Shown here in pieces: positions 15,978 through 26,038 of a stretch of DNA of 57,183 nt. The notes under the pieces were generated by a model. It was not told the DNA's origin. It saw only the letters and a list, made by a program, of their open reading frames with translations, and made no database searches. The position numbers and the translations under genes are program-made. Source of the DNA: JAVBPA01 sp031549925 (GTDB taxonomy: Bacteria > Bacillota > Clostridia > Oscillospirales > CAG-272); assembly GCA_031549925.1 (NCBI GenBank), contig JAVBPA010000068.1:1-57183 (forward strand). The letters are read 5' to 3'. The first letter of the stretch is position 1. Every line of letters starts with the position of its first letter.

Positions 15978-16514
15978 ATGTATTCCTCTGAAGATATCAT
16001 AAACTATCACTGCCCGAGATGGAACGAGCTTCCCGATATAGAATTATATATGGATCAGGTTGTTAGTTTGATTGACAAGCATACGGCGGTTTTTGCCGAA
16101 AACGAAGAAGAAAAAATCATTACCAGGACAATGATTAATAATTATGTAAAACAAAAGAAAATAGCTCCGCCTAAAAACAAAAAATATACCCGCAATCATT
16201 TAGCGTATTTTTTAGTTGTGGGTCTTTTAAAAAAGTTTATGAGCTTATCGGAAATAGCTCAGGGTATTTTGATAATAAGATCCCAGCATAACATCGAACG
16301 AGCTTATGATTTATTTTGCGAAGGTTTTGAAAATTCGATTAAATCGGTATTCACAAAAAAAGAAATAATACCGATGCAGGAACTTTCTCCGGATATAGCT
16401 CTGATACAAGCTGTCACTATGTCATATGCCAATATGCTTTACGCAAAAAATTTGATAAATATATATAATAATGAAAACGAAACGGAAAAAGACGGGAAAC
16501 CGTTGAAACAATAA
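15978..16514 (+). CDS. DUF1836 domain protein
   Basis: A 178-residue soluble protein of the DUF1836 family, common in Bacillota and of unknown function. The pattern CPRWNELPDIELYMDQVVSLID, then MINNYVKQKKIAPPKNKKYTR and HLAYFLVVGLLKKFMSLSEI is characteristic. The middle section resembles a MerR-like winged helix (an N-terminal recognition segment followed by helices), so a DNA-binding role is possible. A GGAG ribosome site precedes the ATG. The next gene starts at the base after the stop, so the two are coupled; control of transporter or envelope genes is only a guess. Confidence 0.85.
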   Translation: MYSSEDIINYHCPRWNELPDIELYMDQVVSLIDKHTAVFAENEEEKIITRTMINNYVKQKKIAPPKNKKYTRNHLAYFLVVGLLKKFMSLSEIAQGILIIRSQHNIERAYDLFCEGFENSIKSVFTKKEIIPMQELSPDIALIQAVTMSYANMLYAKNLINIYNNENETEKDGKPLKQ

Positions 16515-17549
16515 ATGAACAACAAAGAAGTTTTACAGCACTCCGGTATAAAAACAAATAATAAAAATCATTCAGCGCGCGGCAATATCATGCTGATTAT
16601 CGCAGCTCTTATATGGGGAACATCTTTTGTGGCACAATCGGTAGGAATGGAATATGTGGGACCGTTTACATTTAACGCGGTCAGGTCTTTTATCGGAAGT
16701 GCGGCTCTTGTTCCGTTTATTTTTTTGTTTGACCGTATTGGTTTTTCTCCGAAAAAAATGAACCGCACGGAAAAGCTTTTTTTAATAAAAGGCGGTGTTA
16801 TATGCGGATTTATAGTTTTTGCGGCTTCTTCCCTTCAGCAGATAGGTATAAAATATACTACAGCGGGAAAAGCGGGATTTTTAACAGCCCTTTATATAGT
16901 AATACTTCCGATAATCGGTTTGTTTTTAAAGAAGCGTTCCGGTTTCAATGTTTATATTGCCGTCGTCATCGCTGTCTGCGGGATGTATTTGTTATGTATA
17001 AAAAAAGAATCGGTTTCGCTGAACTACGGCGATATTATGGTTATCGGCTGTGCTTTTTTTTATTCATTACATATAATTGTTATAGATTATTTTGCCCCGA
17101 AAACAGATTGTGTCCGTCTTTCTTGCATACAATTTCTAATTAATGGAATAATAAGCAGTGTATTCATGTTTATCTTCGAAAAACCGGATTTGAATTTTAT
17201 TATAGCAGCCCGGGTACCGATTTTATATTCCGGACTTCTTTCCAGCGGGATAGCTTTTACTTTTCAAATAATCGCACAGCGTTATACAAAACCTGTTGTA
17301 GCATCGCTGCTGATGAGCTTGGAATCTGTTTTTGCGGTTCTTGCCGGATGGCTTGTTTTGAAGGAAGTTTTGAGTATGCGTGAATTGTTCGGATGTATAT
17401 TAATCTTTGCGGCAGTTATACTCGCACAACTTCCTCTCGAAGGAATTCTTCCCTTTTTAATTAAATTTAATTTATTCAATAAAATGCCGTTTTTCAATAA
17501 AAGGGTCAAAACAAAAAATGAAAATATTCCAAAAGATAAAATTCAATGA
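16515..17549 (+). CDS. DMT-superfamily transporter (EamA family)
   Basis: A 344-residue inner-membrane exporter of the drug/metabolite superfamily with about ten transmembrane helices in two EamA halves. The first half starts at GNIMLIIAALIWGTSFVAQSVG and the second near GDIMVIGCAFFYSLHIIVI. The second half ends with SLESVFAVLAGWLVLKE, a strong EamA signature. The substrate is not predictable; many relatives export amino acids or metabolites. The start directly abuts the DUF1836 stop, and the end overlaps the YfhO gene by 32 bases. Confidence 0.92.
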   Translation: MNNKEVLQHSGIKTNNKNHSARGNIMLIIAALIWGTSFVAQSVGMEYVGPFTFNAVRSFIGSAALVPFIFLFDRIGFSPKKMNRTEKLFLIKGGVICGFIVFAASSLQQIGIKYTTAGKAGFLTALYIVILPIIGLFLKKRSGFNVYIAVVIAVCGMYLLCIKKESVSLNYGDIMVIGCAFFYSLHIIVIDYFAPKTDCVRLSCIQFLINGIISSVFMFIFEKPDLNFIIAARVPILYSGLLSSGIAFTFQIIAQRYTKPVVASLLMSLESVFAVLAGWLVLKEVLSMRELFGCILIFAAVILAQLPLEGILPFLIKFNLFNKMPFFNKRVKTKNENIPKDKIQ

Positions 17550-20190
17550 TGTTTTTTATGCTTCGGTAGCTTTTATATTGCCTGCGGTAGTATTATTCGC
17601 TGTTTTTTCGGTATGCGGAATAAAACCTTCCGGAAATAAAAGTATTTTGATATACGATCTCGGCAGCCAATACATTGATTTTTATTCCTCGTGGCGAAAT
17701 GTTTTAACCGGTAAAGCGAATATATTTTATTCATTTTCCAGAAGCTTCGGGGGAGATTATTACACCCTGGCAGCTTATTATTTAATGTCGCCGTTTAATT
17801 TGCTGTTGCTTTTGTTTCCGGCTTCATCTGTTGTTTCCGCTGTTACCGCTATATATTATTTAAAGATTATGACAGCTTCGTTTACATGTGCGATGTATCT
17901 TAAAAAAACCAAACTTTTTTCGCTGGATATCAGGTTTACTCCTATATTCGGGTGCATATACGTGTTCTGCGGCTGGGCGGTTATGTATTCTATGAATATA
18001 ATATGGCTGGACGCGCTGTATTTACTTCCGCTTGTTTTTTGGTCGCTGGAGCATTTTTTTATATCACGCCTGCCTTATGCTTTTATAATAACTCTTTCAT
18101 TTTCGATTATCATAAATTTTTATATAGGTTTTATGATAGCCGCTTTCACCGCTGTATATTTAATTTTTTTATTGCTTTTCCTCGGTTATGAAAAAACACC
18201 GGATTTGCTGCTCCGTTATTTCGCATCCGTTTTAACAGCTCTTTCGGTTTCATCTTTTATTTGGCTTCCCGCGTTTAAAAAACTTTCAGAATCGAAACTT
18301 TCGGCAGACAATCTGTTACTTCGGTTTTTCAGCGGCGGAAAAATTTTTACTGCGGTTATAATTTTCATAACAGCCGGAGCGGCGGTTTTGTGGACTTGTA
18401 CCGCATTTAAAAAATTACGGCCGGGATTTTTATACAGACAAATAAACCGAAATATCAAAAAAGTTTTTTACATCGCGTCGGCGGTTGTTTTTCTTGTTTA
18501 CGCGGCTGTGAATTTTAATTCGCTTTTGCAAAGTATCAGAAAATTATTACCTTTTGTATATAACAGGGATACGCCGCAATTATATATAGCTTCGATTTGC
18601 GTGTTATTGACGCTTTTTGGAATATTATATTCCCTAATATCGAAAAAATCGGGAATAGGTGCTTTTATATGGCTTATAGGAGCTTCTTCGCTTCCGCTTC
18701 TATTCAATCCCCTTGATTTAATTCTTCACCTGGGACAAAATCCAATAGGTTTTCCAGCCAGATATTCTTTTATAATTTCTTTCTGTATTATCTTAGCCGC
18801 GGCTTATTCCCTTTCCGTTATAAAGCTTGATGTATTTCGGGGAAGAGTTCCTTCCGCTGTAACGATGACCTGCGGAATAATTATAATGACAGAAATTATT
18901 TCAAATGCGGTATACGGTTTGCGTTACAATGAAGCTGTTTATTTCGGTTATTACCCGGATGATTCGTATAACCTGGTTTATAAATCGGCAAATGAAGCGG
19001 TAAAAAACATTCCCGATACAACCAAACGCACGGAAAAAACATATTTTCGTTATTTAAACGATTCACTTGCTTTCGGATACAGAGGTATTACTCATTACTC
19101 TTCGATCTATAACAGTAAGCTTTATTCGCTCATGAAGAATTTGGGATATGCTTCTTCTCCTTATTGGACTTCTTATTTCGGATCTACGCCGTTGCTTGAC
19201 GATATTTTTGGAATATCTTATATTCTCGATCTTAAAGATCAAAGTTTTGCCGAACGCAATTTTATAAAAAGGCTGGATTCGCATTACAGCGAGGATTTAT
19301 ATAATAAAATAACCCCCGTTAAAGGAAGTTACATTCCGCTGATAGATATATACGAAAACGCGGACGCCCTTCCGGCAGCTTTTTTAGTATCTGATGAAAT
19401 ATTAAATTTTGCCTCTGATAAATCGTTAAATCCGGCAAAAAATCAAGAAATGCTTTTATCTTCTTTATGCGGAGAAGATTTCGGAGGGAATTTATTTTCG
19501 GAGCAGGAAGTCTTTCTTGTGAAAGATAAAAATCTGATCACGGTTAATTCGAAAGCAAAAAAAGAAGGATATGTTTTTGTTTATATAAATTCAATGTATT
19601 ACACTCCTCTTAAAATAAATCTTCCGAAGATAAGTACCCCGATGGAAGATGAGGGTAAGGGAGATTTGTATAACATTTCCTATGAAACATCGCTCGGACC
19701 TTATCCTTATATGCTTTATACCGGAAAATACGCGGTCGATGAAGATATAAAATTTACTTTGACGGCAGAAGAAGAATTTAATAACGATTTATCGGTACAG
19801 CTGTTTTTGCTTGATACTGATTATACATCAAAAATCGGACAATTGCAAAGCGGCGCGGCGGTTTGCGAATTTAAAGATAATAAAATAATAATTGATATAC
19901 CCCCCTCAGATAACGAAAAAAGTTTAATGTTTACAACCATACCTTGCGAAGACGGGTGGAGCGCATCTTTATATAAAAACAAAACTGAAACCAAAGCCGA
20001 ATTTCTCAGCGGAGCGGATACTTTTATTTGCGTTAAAACTAATGAGAGCAGCCGTATAATTTTAGAATATATTCCTCCTATGTTAAAAGAGGGTATTATT
20101 TCATCGGCCACCGGGTTTTCATTATTGATAATTTTTATGTTGGCGGAAAAATATAAATGGAAAAATAAAATCACAAACCGGGAGGAGTAA
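17518..20190 (+). CDS. YfhO family membrane protein
   Basis: A large polytopic protein (890 residues) with about a dozen hydrophobic segments in the first 470 residues and a long extracytoplasmic domain, then a final helix (about 860-880). YfhO proteins are GT-C-fold membrane proteins; Bacillus YfhO is linked to lipoteichoic acid glycosylation. GSQYIDFYSSWRNVLTGK and FSRSFGGDYYTLAAYYLMSP are the family's loop motifs, followed by FGCIYVFCGW. The tail includes EDGWSASLYKNK, also typical. Overlap with the transporter suggests coupling. The sugar and acceptor are unknown. Confidence 0.88.
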   Translation: MKIFQKIKFNDVFYASVAFILPAVVLFAVFSVCGIKPSGNKSILIYDLGSQYIDFYSSWRNVLTGKANIFYSFSRSFGGDYYTLAAYYLMSPFNLLLLLFPASSVVSAVTAIYYLKIMTASFTCAMYLKKTKLFSLDIRFTPIFGCIYVFCGWAVMYSMNIIWLDALYLLPLVFWSLEHFFISRLPYAFIITLSFSIIINFYIGFMIAAFTAVYLIFLLLFLGYEKTPDLLLRYFASVLTALSVSSFIWLPAFKKLSESKLSADNLLLRFFSGGKIFTAVIIFITAGAAVLWTCTAFKKLRPGFLYRQINRNIKKVFYIASAVVFLVYAAVNFNSLLQSIRKLLPFVYNRDTPQLYIASICVLLTLFGILYSLISKKSGIGAFIWLIGASSLPLLFNPLDLILHLGQNPIGFPARYSFIISFCIILAAAYSLSVIKLDVFRGRVPSAVTMTCGIIIMTEIISNAVYGLRYNEAVYFGYYPDDSYNLVYKSANEAVKNIPDTTKRTEKTYFRYLNDSLAFGYRGITHYSSIYNSKLYSLMKNLGYASSPYWTSYFGSTPLLDDIFGISYILDLKDQSFAERNFIKRLDSHYSEDLYNKITPVKGSYIPLIDIYENADALPAAFLVSDEILNFASDKSLNPAKNQEMLLSSLCGEDFGGNLFSEQEVFLVKDKNLITVNSKAKKEGYVFVYINSMYYTPLKINLPKISTPMEDEGKGDLYNISYETSLGPYPYMLYTGKYAVDEDIKFTLTAEEEFNNDLSVQLFLLDTDYTSKIGQLQSGAAVCEFKDNKIIIDIPPSDNEKSLMFTTIPCEDGWSASLYKNKTETKAEFLSGADTFICVKTNESSRIILEYIPPMLKEGIISSATGFSLLIIFMLAEKYKWKNKITNREE

Positions 20191-20206
20191 TTATAAAAAA
20201 ACAAAC

Positions 20207-21109
20207 ATGGAAACACTATATTTTTTAGAAGCGATAAGAAACCCTTATCTGACTTATTTTTTTCGTTTTTGTACTTTTTTCGGAGAAGAAATTTTTTTGA
20301 TTGCCGCTATATGTATAATATATTGGAGTATTGATAAAAAACTGGCTTACAAAATCGGACTTGTTTATTTTATATCGGGAATATTGGTGCAGGGTTTAAA
20401 AATTACAGTCCGTGCGGATCGTCCGTGGATAGCTGATAAATCGTTTAAAGCGGTAGATGAAGCTATGACCACGGCTACCGGATATTCATTCCCCAGCGGA
20501 CATACGCAGGGAGCGGCGGCCATGTACGGCTCTCTGTTCCTGTACATAAAAAAAACATTGCCGAAAATCCTATGCCTGACCGCGGTAACCGGTGTCGCGG
20601 TTTCGAGACTTTATTTAGGAGTACACACTTTATCGGATGTTATCTGCGCGCTTTTTATAAGCTTCATTATATTGCTTGTTTTCTATTTCATTCCGGGCAA
20701 AAACGAAAATAATAATTTTTACAATACATTGTTATCGGTTGTTTTATCCGTTCTTTCCGTTTTGCTTGCTTCATACGCGCTGATTTTGCTCAATAGCGGT
20801 ATAATTGAATACAAGTATGTTTCCGATTGTGCGAAAGCAGCGGGAGCCGGAATGGGGTTCGGCGCAGGATGGTTCCTTGAACATAAATATATCAATTTTA
20901 AAACAAAAACAAACCGTATAATAACACAGTTTGTCAAATGTATTTTAGGTTTGGCAGTCGCTTTTATTATAAAGGAAGGCTTGAAAATATTATTACATGA
21001 AAATATAATATCCGATATGCTCCGGTACTTTTTATCTGTAGTTTGGGTTTTGGCGGCTTATCCGGCACTTTTTAAAAAAGTTTTGTTTTCCCGAAAAGAT
21101 GTGGGGTAA
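20207..21109 (+). CDS. PAP2-family membrane phosphatase
   Basis: A type 2 phosphatidic acid phosphatase-like integral membrane protein, 300 residues. The tripartite active site is intact: KITVRADRPW, SFPSGHTQGAA and SRLYLGVHTLSDV. Family members dephosphorylate phosphatidic acid, undecaprenyl diphosphate or similar lipids on the outer membrane face. The GGAGG ribosome site is 17 or more bases upstream of the ATG, longer than ideal. The gene follows YfhO by 16 bases. It converges on tcdA with a 2-base gap. A link to recycling undecaprenyl phosphate for the YfhO product is plausible but unproven. Confidence 0.92.
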   Translation: METLYFLEAIRNPYLTYFFRFCTFFGEEIFLIAAICIIYWSIDKKLAYKIGLVYFISGILVQGLKITVRADRPWIADKSFKAVDEAMTTATGYSFPSGHTQGAAAMYGSLFLYIKKTLPKILCLTAVTGVAVSRLYLGVHTLSDVICALFISFIILLVFYFIPGKNENNNFYNTLLSVVLSVLSVLLASYALILLNSGIIEYKYVSDCAKAAGAGMGFGAGWFLEHKYINFKTKTNRIITQFVKCILGLAVAFIIKEGLKILLHENIISDMLRYFLSVVWVLAAYPALFKKVLFSRKDVG

Positions 21110-21111
21110 TT

Positions 21112-21849
21112 TCAAAGAAAATCCGAAATTTTTTCGGAGCAGTTCTTAAAAAGTTCGCGTATTATATAGCCTGCTATCATAAGACCCGCTGACGAAGGAA
21201 CATAGGATATCGAAGCGGGAGTCCGCGTATTTGTTTTTCGGGGTTCTTCATCACTCCATAAAACGGGGATTCCGCTTTCAATACCTCTTGCTTTTAGTTC
21301 GCGGCGCATGATTCTGGCAAGCGGGCATACACTTGTTTTGCTGATATCGGTTATACGGAATCTTGAGGGATCGAGTTTATTTCCCGTCCCCATACAGGAG
21401 ATAATCGGAATATTTCTTTTTTTTGCGTTTTCTATCAAGGCGAGCTTCGCAGTAATATTATCTACCGCGTCCGCTATAAAATCCGGTTTTGAATTATCGA
21501 TAATATCTCCGGCATTTTCCGGACTTATAAATATCATTTCACCCTCAGCTTCTATTTCGGGGTTGATTTTTTTTGCTCTTTTTACGATAAGTTCAGCTTT
21601 TCCGAGTCCGATTGTTTCTGTGTCCGCTATAATCTGACGGTTTATATTTGTTATATCAACTATATCGCGGTCAACGACAAATATAGCTCCTATACCCGCG
21701 CGAATCAATCCTTCCGCTATAAATCCGCCGACTCCGCCGGCTCCCGCAAGAAGAACTCTGCTTTTTTTCAAATGTAAAATTGCTTTTGCTCCGATAAGCG
21801 CTTCCTGCCTTGAAAGCCATTCGGGAATATCCTGTTTTCCATTATCCAT
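21112..21849 (-). CDS. tcdA: tRNA threonylcarbamoyladenosine dehydratase
   Basis: A ThiF/MoeB-like E1 enzyme that cyclises t6A37 of tRNA to ct6A using ATP. The 245-residue protein has the ATP-binding GAGGVGGFIAEGLIRAGIG, then DIVDITNINRQI with the conserved Arg, and the loop DAVDNITAKLALIE. CMGTGNKLDPSRF is typical of the YgdL/TcdA subgroup rather than MoeB or ThiF. The C-terminal YVPSSAGLMIAGYIIREL matches too. The methyltransferase gene upstream ends 13 bases before its start, so the two are probably cotranscribed. Confidence 0.9.
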   Translation of the reverse strand: MDNGKQDIPEWLSRQEALIGAKAILHLKKSRVLLAGAGGVGGFIAEGLIRAGIGAIFVVDRDIVDITNINRQIIADTETIGLGKAELIVKRAKKINPEIEAEGEMIFISPENAGDIIDNSKPDFIADAVDNITAKLALIENAKKRNIPIISCMGTGNKLDPSRFRITDISKTSVCPLARIMRRELKARGIESGIPVLWSDEEPRKTNTRTPASISYVPSSAGLMIAGYIIRELFKNCSEKISDFL

Positions 21850-21862
21850 TAAATTTTATCTT

Positions 21863-22759
21863 TTATCTTATGTTATTTGTATTTTTAAGCTCCGCTTTTT
21901 GAGCCTCGGGATCGGGTTTGATTAAAACACAGACTACCATTTTCACAAATATTTCTTTTATAAAGGGTATTTTAGAAAGCGGAAGTAAAAATTTACGAAG
22001 CGGGATTTCCGCGTAATAATTGGGTTTTATGTTCATCGAACGCAGAATTTTTTTAAAGCGTGATATTGTCATTTTGTTTATATACCCGAGATGTTCGTTT
22101 CCGTTGCGGTCGGTGTATATTCTCATATTTATGCGTTCTTTTCCGTCCGGTAAATCTTTTACAATTGATTTATATGAATCGATTAAACCGCTTTCCGGAA
22201 TTAAGTACTGCGACCAGGGCAAAGCTATCGCATCGCTCAAATGCGCTCCGTAGGGATGACCGTACGGCGGGAAGTTTATAAACAAATTTCCGTTCGGACG
22301 TAAAAGCCGTATTGCTTCGGTGAGAACTTCTTCGGGTCTGGAAAAATGTTCCATTGCATCATTGATAATAATTGTATCAAATGAATTGTCAGGATAGGGA
22401 AGTTCATCGGCGGAAGCGTTGATATACACGAATCTTTCGGAATAACCGAGTTTTTTTGCCAGATCTGTCGCTTCGCGTTCATATTTGGGAATAATATCAA
22501 TTCCTACAACGCGTTCCGCACCCATTTTAATGTAATAAAGACTTTTACCAGCCGCTCCGCATCCGATATCGAGTACGTTTTTGCCTTCGAACATTATGGA
22601 GTTTTTATATTTTTGCTTATAATATTTTACCGTTTCCGCTCCTTTTTCGTATTGCCATTCGGCATAACTCATTTTTTTATCGTTGGCTAAATTAAAAGGA
22701 TGTACCGGAAGTTTAAATATTTTATTAGTTATTCGTATTATAGAGCCAGATACTGACAT
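21863..22759 (-). CDS. class I SAM-dependent methyltransferase
   Basis: A 298-residue methyltransferase of the UbiE/Methyltransf_11 type. Motif I is VLDIGCGAAGKSLYYIK with the acidic end of strand two at VVGIDI. Later motifs are PDNSFDTIIINDAMEHF and LLRPNGNLFINFPPY. The N-terminal part with NDKKMSYAEWQYEKGAE and the C-terminal hydrophobic FLLPLSKIPFIKEIFVKMVVC suggest a small-molecule or lipid/glycan substrate near the membrane. The substrate cannot be named. Same strand as tcdA downstream and the helicase upstream. Confidence 0.85.
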   Translation of the reverse strand: MSVSGSIIRITNKIFKLPVHPFNLANDKKMSYAEWQYEKGAETVKYYKQKYKNSIMFEGKNVLDIGCGAAGKSLYYIKMGAERVVGIDIIPKYEREATDLAKKLGYSERFVYINASADELPYPDNSFDTIIINDAMEHFSRPEEVLTEAIRLLRPNGNLFINFPPYGHPYGAHLSDAIALPWSQYLIPESGLIDSYKSIVKDLPDGKERINMRIYTDRNGNEHLGYINKMTISRFKKILRSMNIKPNYYAEIPLRKFLLPLSKIPFIKEIFVKMVVCVLIKPDPEAQKAELKNTNNIR

Positions 22760-22801
22760 TAAAAATAATCCCCCTGATTTTTTATATATATCATAATTAT
22801 A

Positions 22802-25069
22802 TTATTCGTTAAATTCAGCAAGTATCTGCGGCAGACGAATCTCTATTTCATCTGTACGCAGCCGGTCTTCTTCATAAGCATGAAGCAATAGTTCGACCGG
22901 AATACAATCGTCATATTTTTCAAATATCGGCGGACTTGTTCCGGCTAACTGAGCTTTATCTATACCATCACGCTGCATTTTATCAAAAAGATGCTTAATC
23001 AGTTTATAATCGCAGTTTTCTTCCATTTTGAATGTTATATAATAGCAGCCGTCGTATTCTAAATTTGAAAGCTTGACGGGTGAACCGTTGCGTTTAATAA
23101 ATTTACGTAATGTTCTGAACGATCTCGTACCAAGCCACGGGAACAAACACCAGGTCATCCCTCCCAAATGTACAAGCGAATGTTCAAGCATACCTGTATT
23201 ACGGGCAAGATTACGCACAACCTCCAGCCTCTGGCGGGCGTTTCGTTTAAGATAAGGGTATACGGTATCCTCTTCCAAAACCTGCTTCATTCTCTCCAGA
23301 ATACGCGTGTGGATCTCTCCAGCGTCGCCTGGCCATTCAACTTCCATTTTGCCTTTGACGCTTTTTACATAAACAAGCTTGCGTATTAAATCAATCTCTT
23401 CCACTTCCCAGACTCTTCCGGCGAGAGCCAATCTGTCTCCGACGGGAGGCGGCCATGTAATTGTTCCGATTTCATTGGCTTCGCATCTTACAGTATAGTC
23501 ATCGCTGTCTTTGAATACGGCTAAAAATTTAAAACTGTTTATCAGCCTCTCCCCTTTTAAGCCGACAATACAATCTTTTTCGTCGGTAAGCTCAAGGAAA
23601 TCGTTTTTAAGCATTGAAAGAAGCAGCTTTTTATAATCTTCTTTTGTGACGGCGGCAAAAGGAGGCAGCGACATTACTTTTTCCGCTAAATTTTTCATTG
23701 AAAGCGCGCCGGAGGAAGCAAGAACGCTGAGTGTTTGCTGAAACATTAAGCTGAAAGGCATTTTTTTAATGTTCGGCGGTTCGATGAATCGTTCTTCCAG
23801 ATATAACTGTATAATCGCAATAGCGCGCAAAAATCCCCACGGAATCATTTGGGGCAGGGGAGTGTTCGGTAGAAGATTTTCCTCACGCATAACAAGCATC
23901 ATTTCAGGCGGATCTCCGCGTCTTCCGGAACGCCCTATTCTTTGAAGAAAACTGGAAACGGTGTTGGGAGAATCAAGCTGAACTACTCTTTCGAGTCTTC
24001 CGATGTCGATTCCAAGTTCTAATGTAACGGTCGCGCATGTTACCGTATGCTGCTCATCATCGCGCAGCCGTGTTTCCGCTTCATCGCGTATAGCGGCGGA
24101 TAAATTACCGTGATGTATCTGAAAAATATCCGGTTCGTTTCTGTGATCCGCTATTTGCCGGAGTGTTGCGGTTATATATTCGGTTTCTTCTCTCGAATTT
24201 GAAAAAACCAGACATTTTTTATCTTTAACGCAATCGTAAATATATTCATAACCCGGGTCAAGCTCCGCAGTCCCGTAATTTATTCCGATCGGATTTCCCT
24301 CGGCGTCACGTTCGATCATCATGTTTTTACGGTCGGTTTGGTCGGCTGAATCCGTTTGTATATAAAAATGTTCGATTCCGAGCCGCCATGATGTTTTTTT
24401 TCTTTCCGGTTCAGGTGCGTCGGTTTCTCGTCCCGACCCTGCGCCCAGCCAATCCGCCGCAATCCTTACATCACCTATTGTGGCTGAAAGACCCACTCTG
24501 CGCGGGTGATATCCGATTAATTGCCCAAGTCTTGAAAGCTGGCAAATTATTTGATTTCCCCTGTCTGTTCCGGTTAGGATATGCAGTTCGTCTATTACCA
24601 CAAACCGGAGGCTTCCGAACATACGAATGACATCGTTCGGGCGGTTCATAAGCATTTTTTCAAGTGATTCCGGTGTTATTTGCAATATCCCCTGCGGATT
24701 CTTCTGAGCTTTGGTTTTATGCGACATTGAAACATCGCCGTGCCAGTGAAAAACGGGAATACCCGATAAATCAAGCAGTTCATCAAGCCTTTCAAATTGG
24801 TCGTTTATCAAGCTTTTCAAAGGCGCGATATAAATTGCTCCGAATGAAGCGGGAGGTTCTTCCACAAGCATTGATATGATAGGAAAGAATGCCGCTTCGG
24901 TTTTACCGGATGCCGTCGAGGATGAAAGCAGAAGGTTATGATCTGTTTCAAACAAAACTTTAGCCGCGTCAAGCTGAACTGTTCTTAACTGTTCCCAGTT
25001 ATTTTTATAAATATAATCCTGTATAAAGGGGGAAAACCGATAAAAAATATCGGAAGTATCATTATCCAT
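22802..25069 (-). CDS. DEAD/DEAH-box helicase, Lhr-like
   Basis: A superfamily 2 helicase of 755 residues. Walker A SSTASGKTEAA (about 50-60), Walker B VVIDELHIL (about 158-165), GLSATIG (about 193-199), CLVFSNSREETEY (about 286) and motif VI QRIGRSGRRGD (about 376-386) are all present. The residues after 400 contain an Lhr-like winged-helix region and a conserved C-terminal domain. Lhr-type helicases unwind RNA-DNA or DNA during repair. There is no nuclease or other defence partner next to it, so a general repair role is more likely than phage defence. Confidence 0.9.
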   Translation of the reverse strand: MDNDTSDIFYRFSPFIQDYIYKNNWEQLRTVQLDAAKVLFETDHNLLLSSSTASGKTEAAFFPIISMLVEEPPASFGAIYIAPLKSLINDQFERLDELLDLSGIPVFHWHGDVSMSHKTKAQKNPQGILQITPESLEKMLMNRPNDVIRMFGSLRFVVIDELHILTGTDRGNQIICQLSRLGQLIGYHPRRVGLSATIGDVRIAADWLGAGSGRETDAPEPERKKTSWRLGIEHFYIQTDSADQTDRKNMMIERDAEGNPIGINYGTAELDPGYEYIYDCVKDKKCLVFSNSREETEYITATLRQIADHRNEPDIFQIHHGNLSAAIRDEAETRLRDDEQHTVTCATVTLELGIDIGRLERVVQLDSPNTVSSFLQRIGRSGRRGDPPEMMLVMREENLLPNTPLPQMIPWGFLRAIAIIQLYLEERFIEPPNIKKMPFSLMFQQTLSVLASSGALSMKNLAEKVMSLPPFAAVTKEDYKKLLLSMLKNDFLELTDEKDCIVGLKGERLINSFKFLAVFKDSDDYTVRCEANEIGTITWPPPVGDRLALAGRVWEVEEIDLIRKLVYVKSVKGKMEVEWPGDAGEIHTRILERMKQVLEEDTVYPYLKRNARQRLEVVRNLARNTGMLEHSLVHLGGMTWCLFPWLGTRSFRTLRKFIKRNGSPVKLSNLEYDGCYYITFKMEENCDYKLIKHLFDKMQRDGIDKAQLAGTSPPIFEKYDDCIPVELLLHAYEEDRLRTDEIEIRLPQILAEFNE

Positions 25070-25138
25070 AGTTTTAAATCTCTTAATCTAAATTATAAAT
25101 CTTTAAATTTCTAAATATTAAACGTTTCGTATGATGTT

Positions 25139-26032
25139 TTATAGATATTCTGAATATCCGAGGTCTGCTATAAATCTTTTAGCCGCCGAACTCATAGGAT
25201 ATTTTTTACTGAAAATCAAAAGAAAATTCCGCCCTGTAATAAATTTATCAAGTTTTATTTTATGAAGCGTTCCGTCAGCAAGTGCCTGTTCGGCAAAATC
25301 TTCCACAATAAATGCAACTCCGATACTTCTTTTTGCAAAATCGAGGATTAAATCACTGGTTGCAAGCTCGATATCGGGGTCACGCAGTTCGGGAAGAATG
25401 GAATCAATATATCTGCGTGTAGATGTTCCTCTCTCTAGCATTATCAAAGTATTTTTTGATAGCTGCTCCAAGGATACATCAGATCCGTCTTTACCTAAAG
25501 CATATTTATTTGACGCGACAATTACATCTTTTATATGCTTAACTCTAATTTGTATTATATCTTCGTCAGTAATTCCGGCAGGCTCGCTTATTACTCCGAA
25601 ATCAATGTGTCCGGATTTTAAAGCTGATACTGTCTGCGGAGTAGGAGCGTTTGTTATATTTAATTTTACTGCCGGATAGCGTGATATCCATTTTTCTATA
25701 TAATCAAGCAGGTAAAACCGCAAAGTCATATCACTTGCCCCGACTCGCAATACTCCTCCTCGAAGCTCAATCATATCCCGAATTTTTTCTTCGCCTGTAT
25801 GCAAAAAACGGAAAGCGTTACGGACATTTTCGTACAATATTTCGCCTTCGGCAGTCAGAGATATCCCCCGGTTTTCCCGTATAAACAAACGAACTCCGAG
25901 AAGATTTTCAAGCTGTATTAAAGAATTGGAAACGGCTGGTTGGGTGACATACAACCGCCTCGCCGCTTCCGAAACGCTTTTTGCTTCCGCAGCGGCTAGA
26001 AACACACGGTATAAATCAGTATTAATATTCAT
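25139..26032 (-). CDS. LysR family transcriptional regulator
   Basis: A 297-residue LysR regulator. The start chosen is the ATG at 26032 (MNINTDLYRVFLAAAEAKSV), because upstream codons to 26188 read through a palindromic intergenic repeat and have no LysR character. The N-terminal winged helix has SVSEAARRLYVTQPAVSNSLIQLE. The ligand-binding domain follows from about residue 90 (VLRVGASDMTLRFYL). The effector is unknown. It lies on the same strand as the Gfo/Idh/MocA gene upstream, with a duplicated hairpin element between them, and could regulate that gene or itself. Confidence 0.93.
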   Translation of the reverse strand: MNINTDLYRVFLAAAEAKSVSEAARRLYVTQPAVSNSLIQLENLLGVRLFIRENRGISLTAEGEILYENVRNAFRFLHTGEEKIRDMIELRGGVLRVGASDMTLRFYLLDYIEKWISRYPAVKLNITNAPTPQTVSALKSGHIDFGVISEPAGITDEDIIQIRVKHIKDVIVASNKYALGKDGSDVSLEQLSKNTLIMLERGTSTRRYIDSILPELRDPDIELATSDLILDFAKRSIGVAFIVEDFAEQALADGTLHKIKLDKFITGRNFLLIFSKKYPMSSAAKRFIADLGYSEYL

Positions 26033-26038
26033 AACACT

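Noticed and set aside
22802..25069. Part of a phage-defence system
   Set aside because: The helicase has no nuclease, methylase-restriction or NTPase partner; the neighbouring methyltransferase resembles a small-molecule type.
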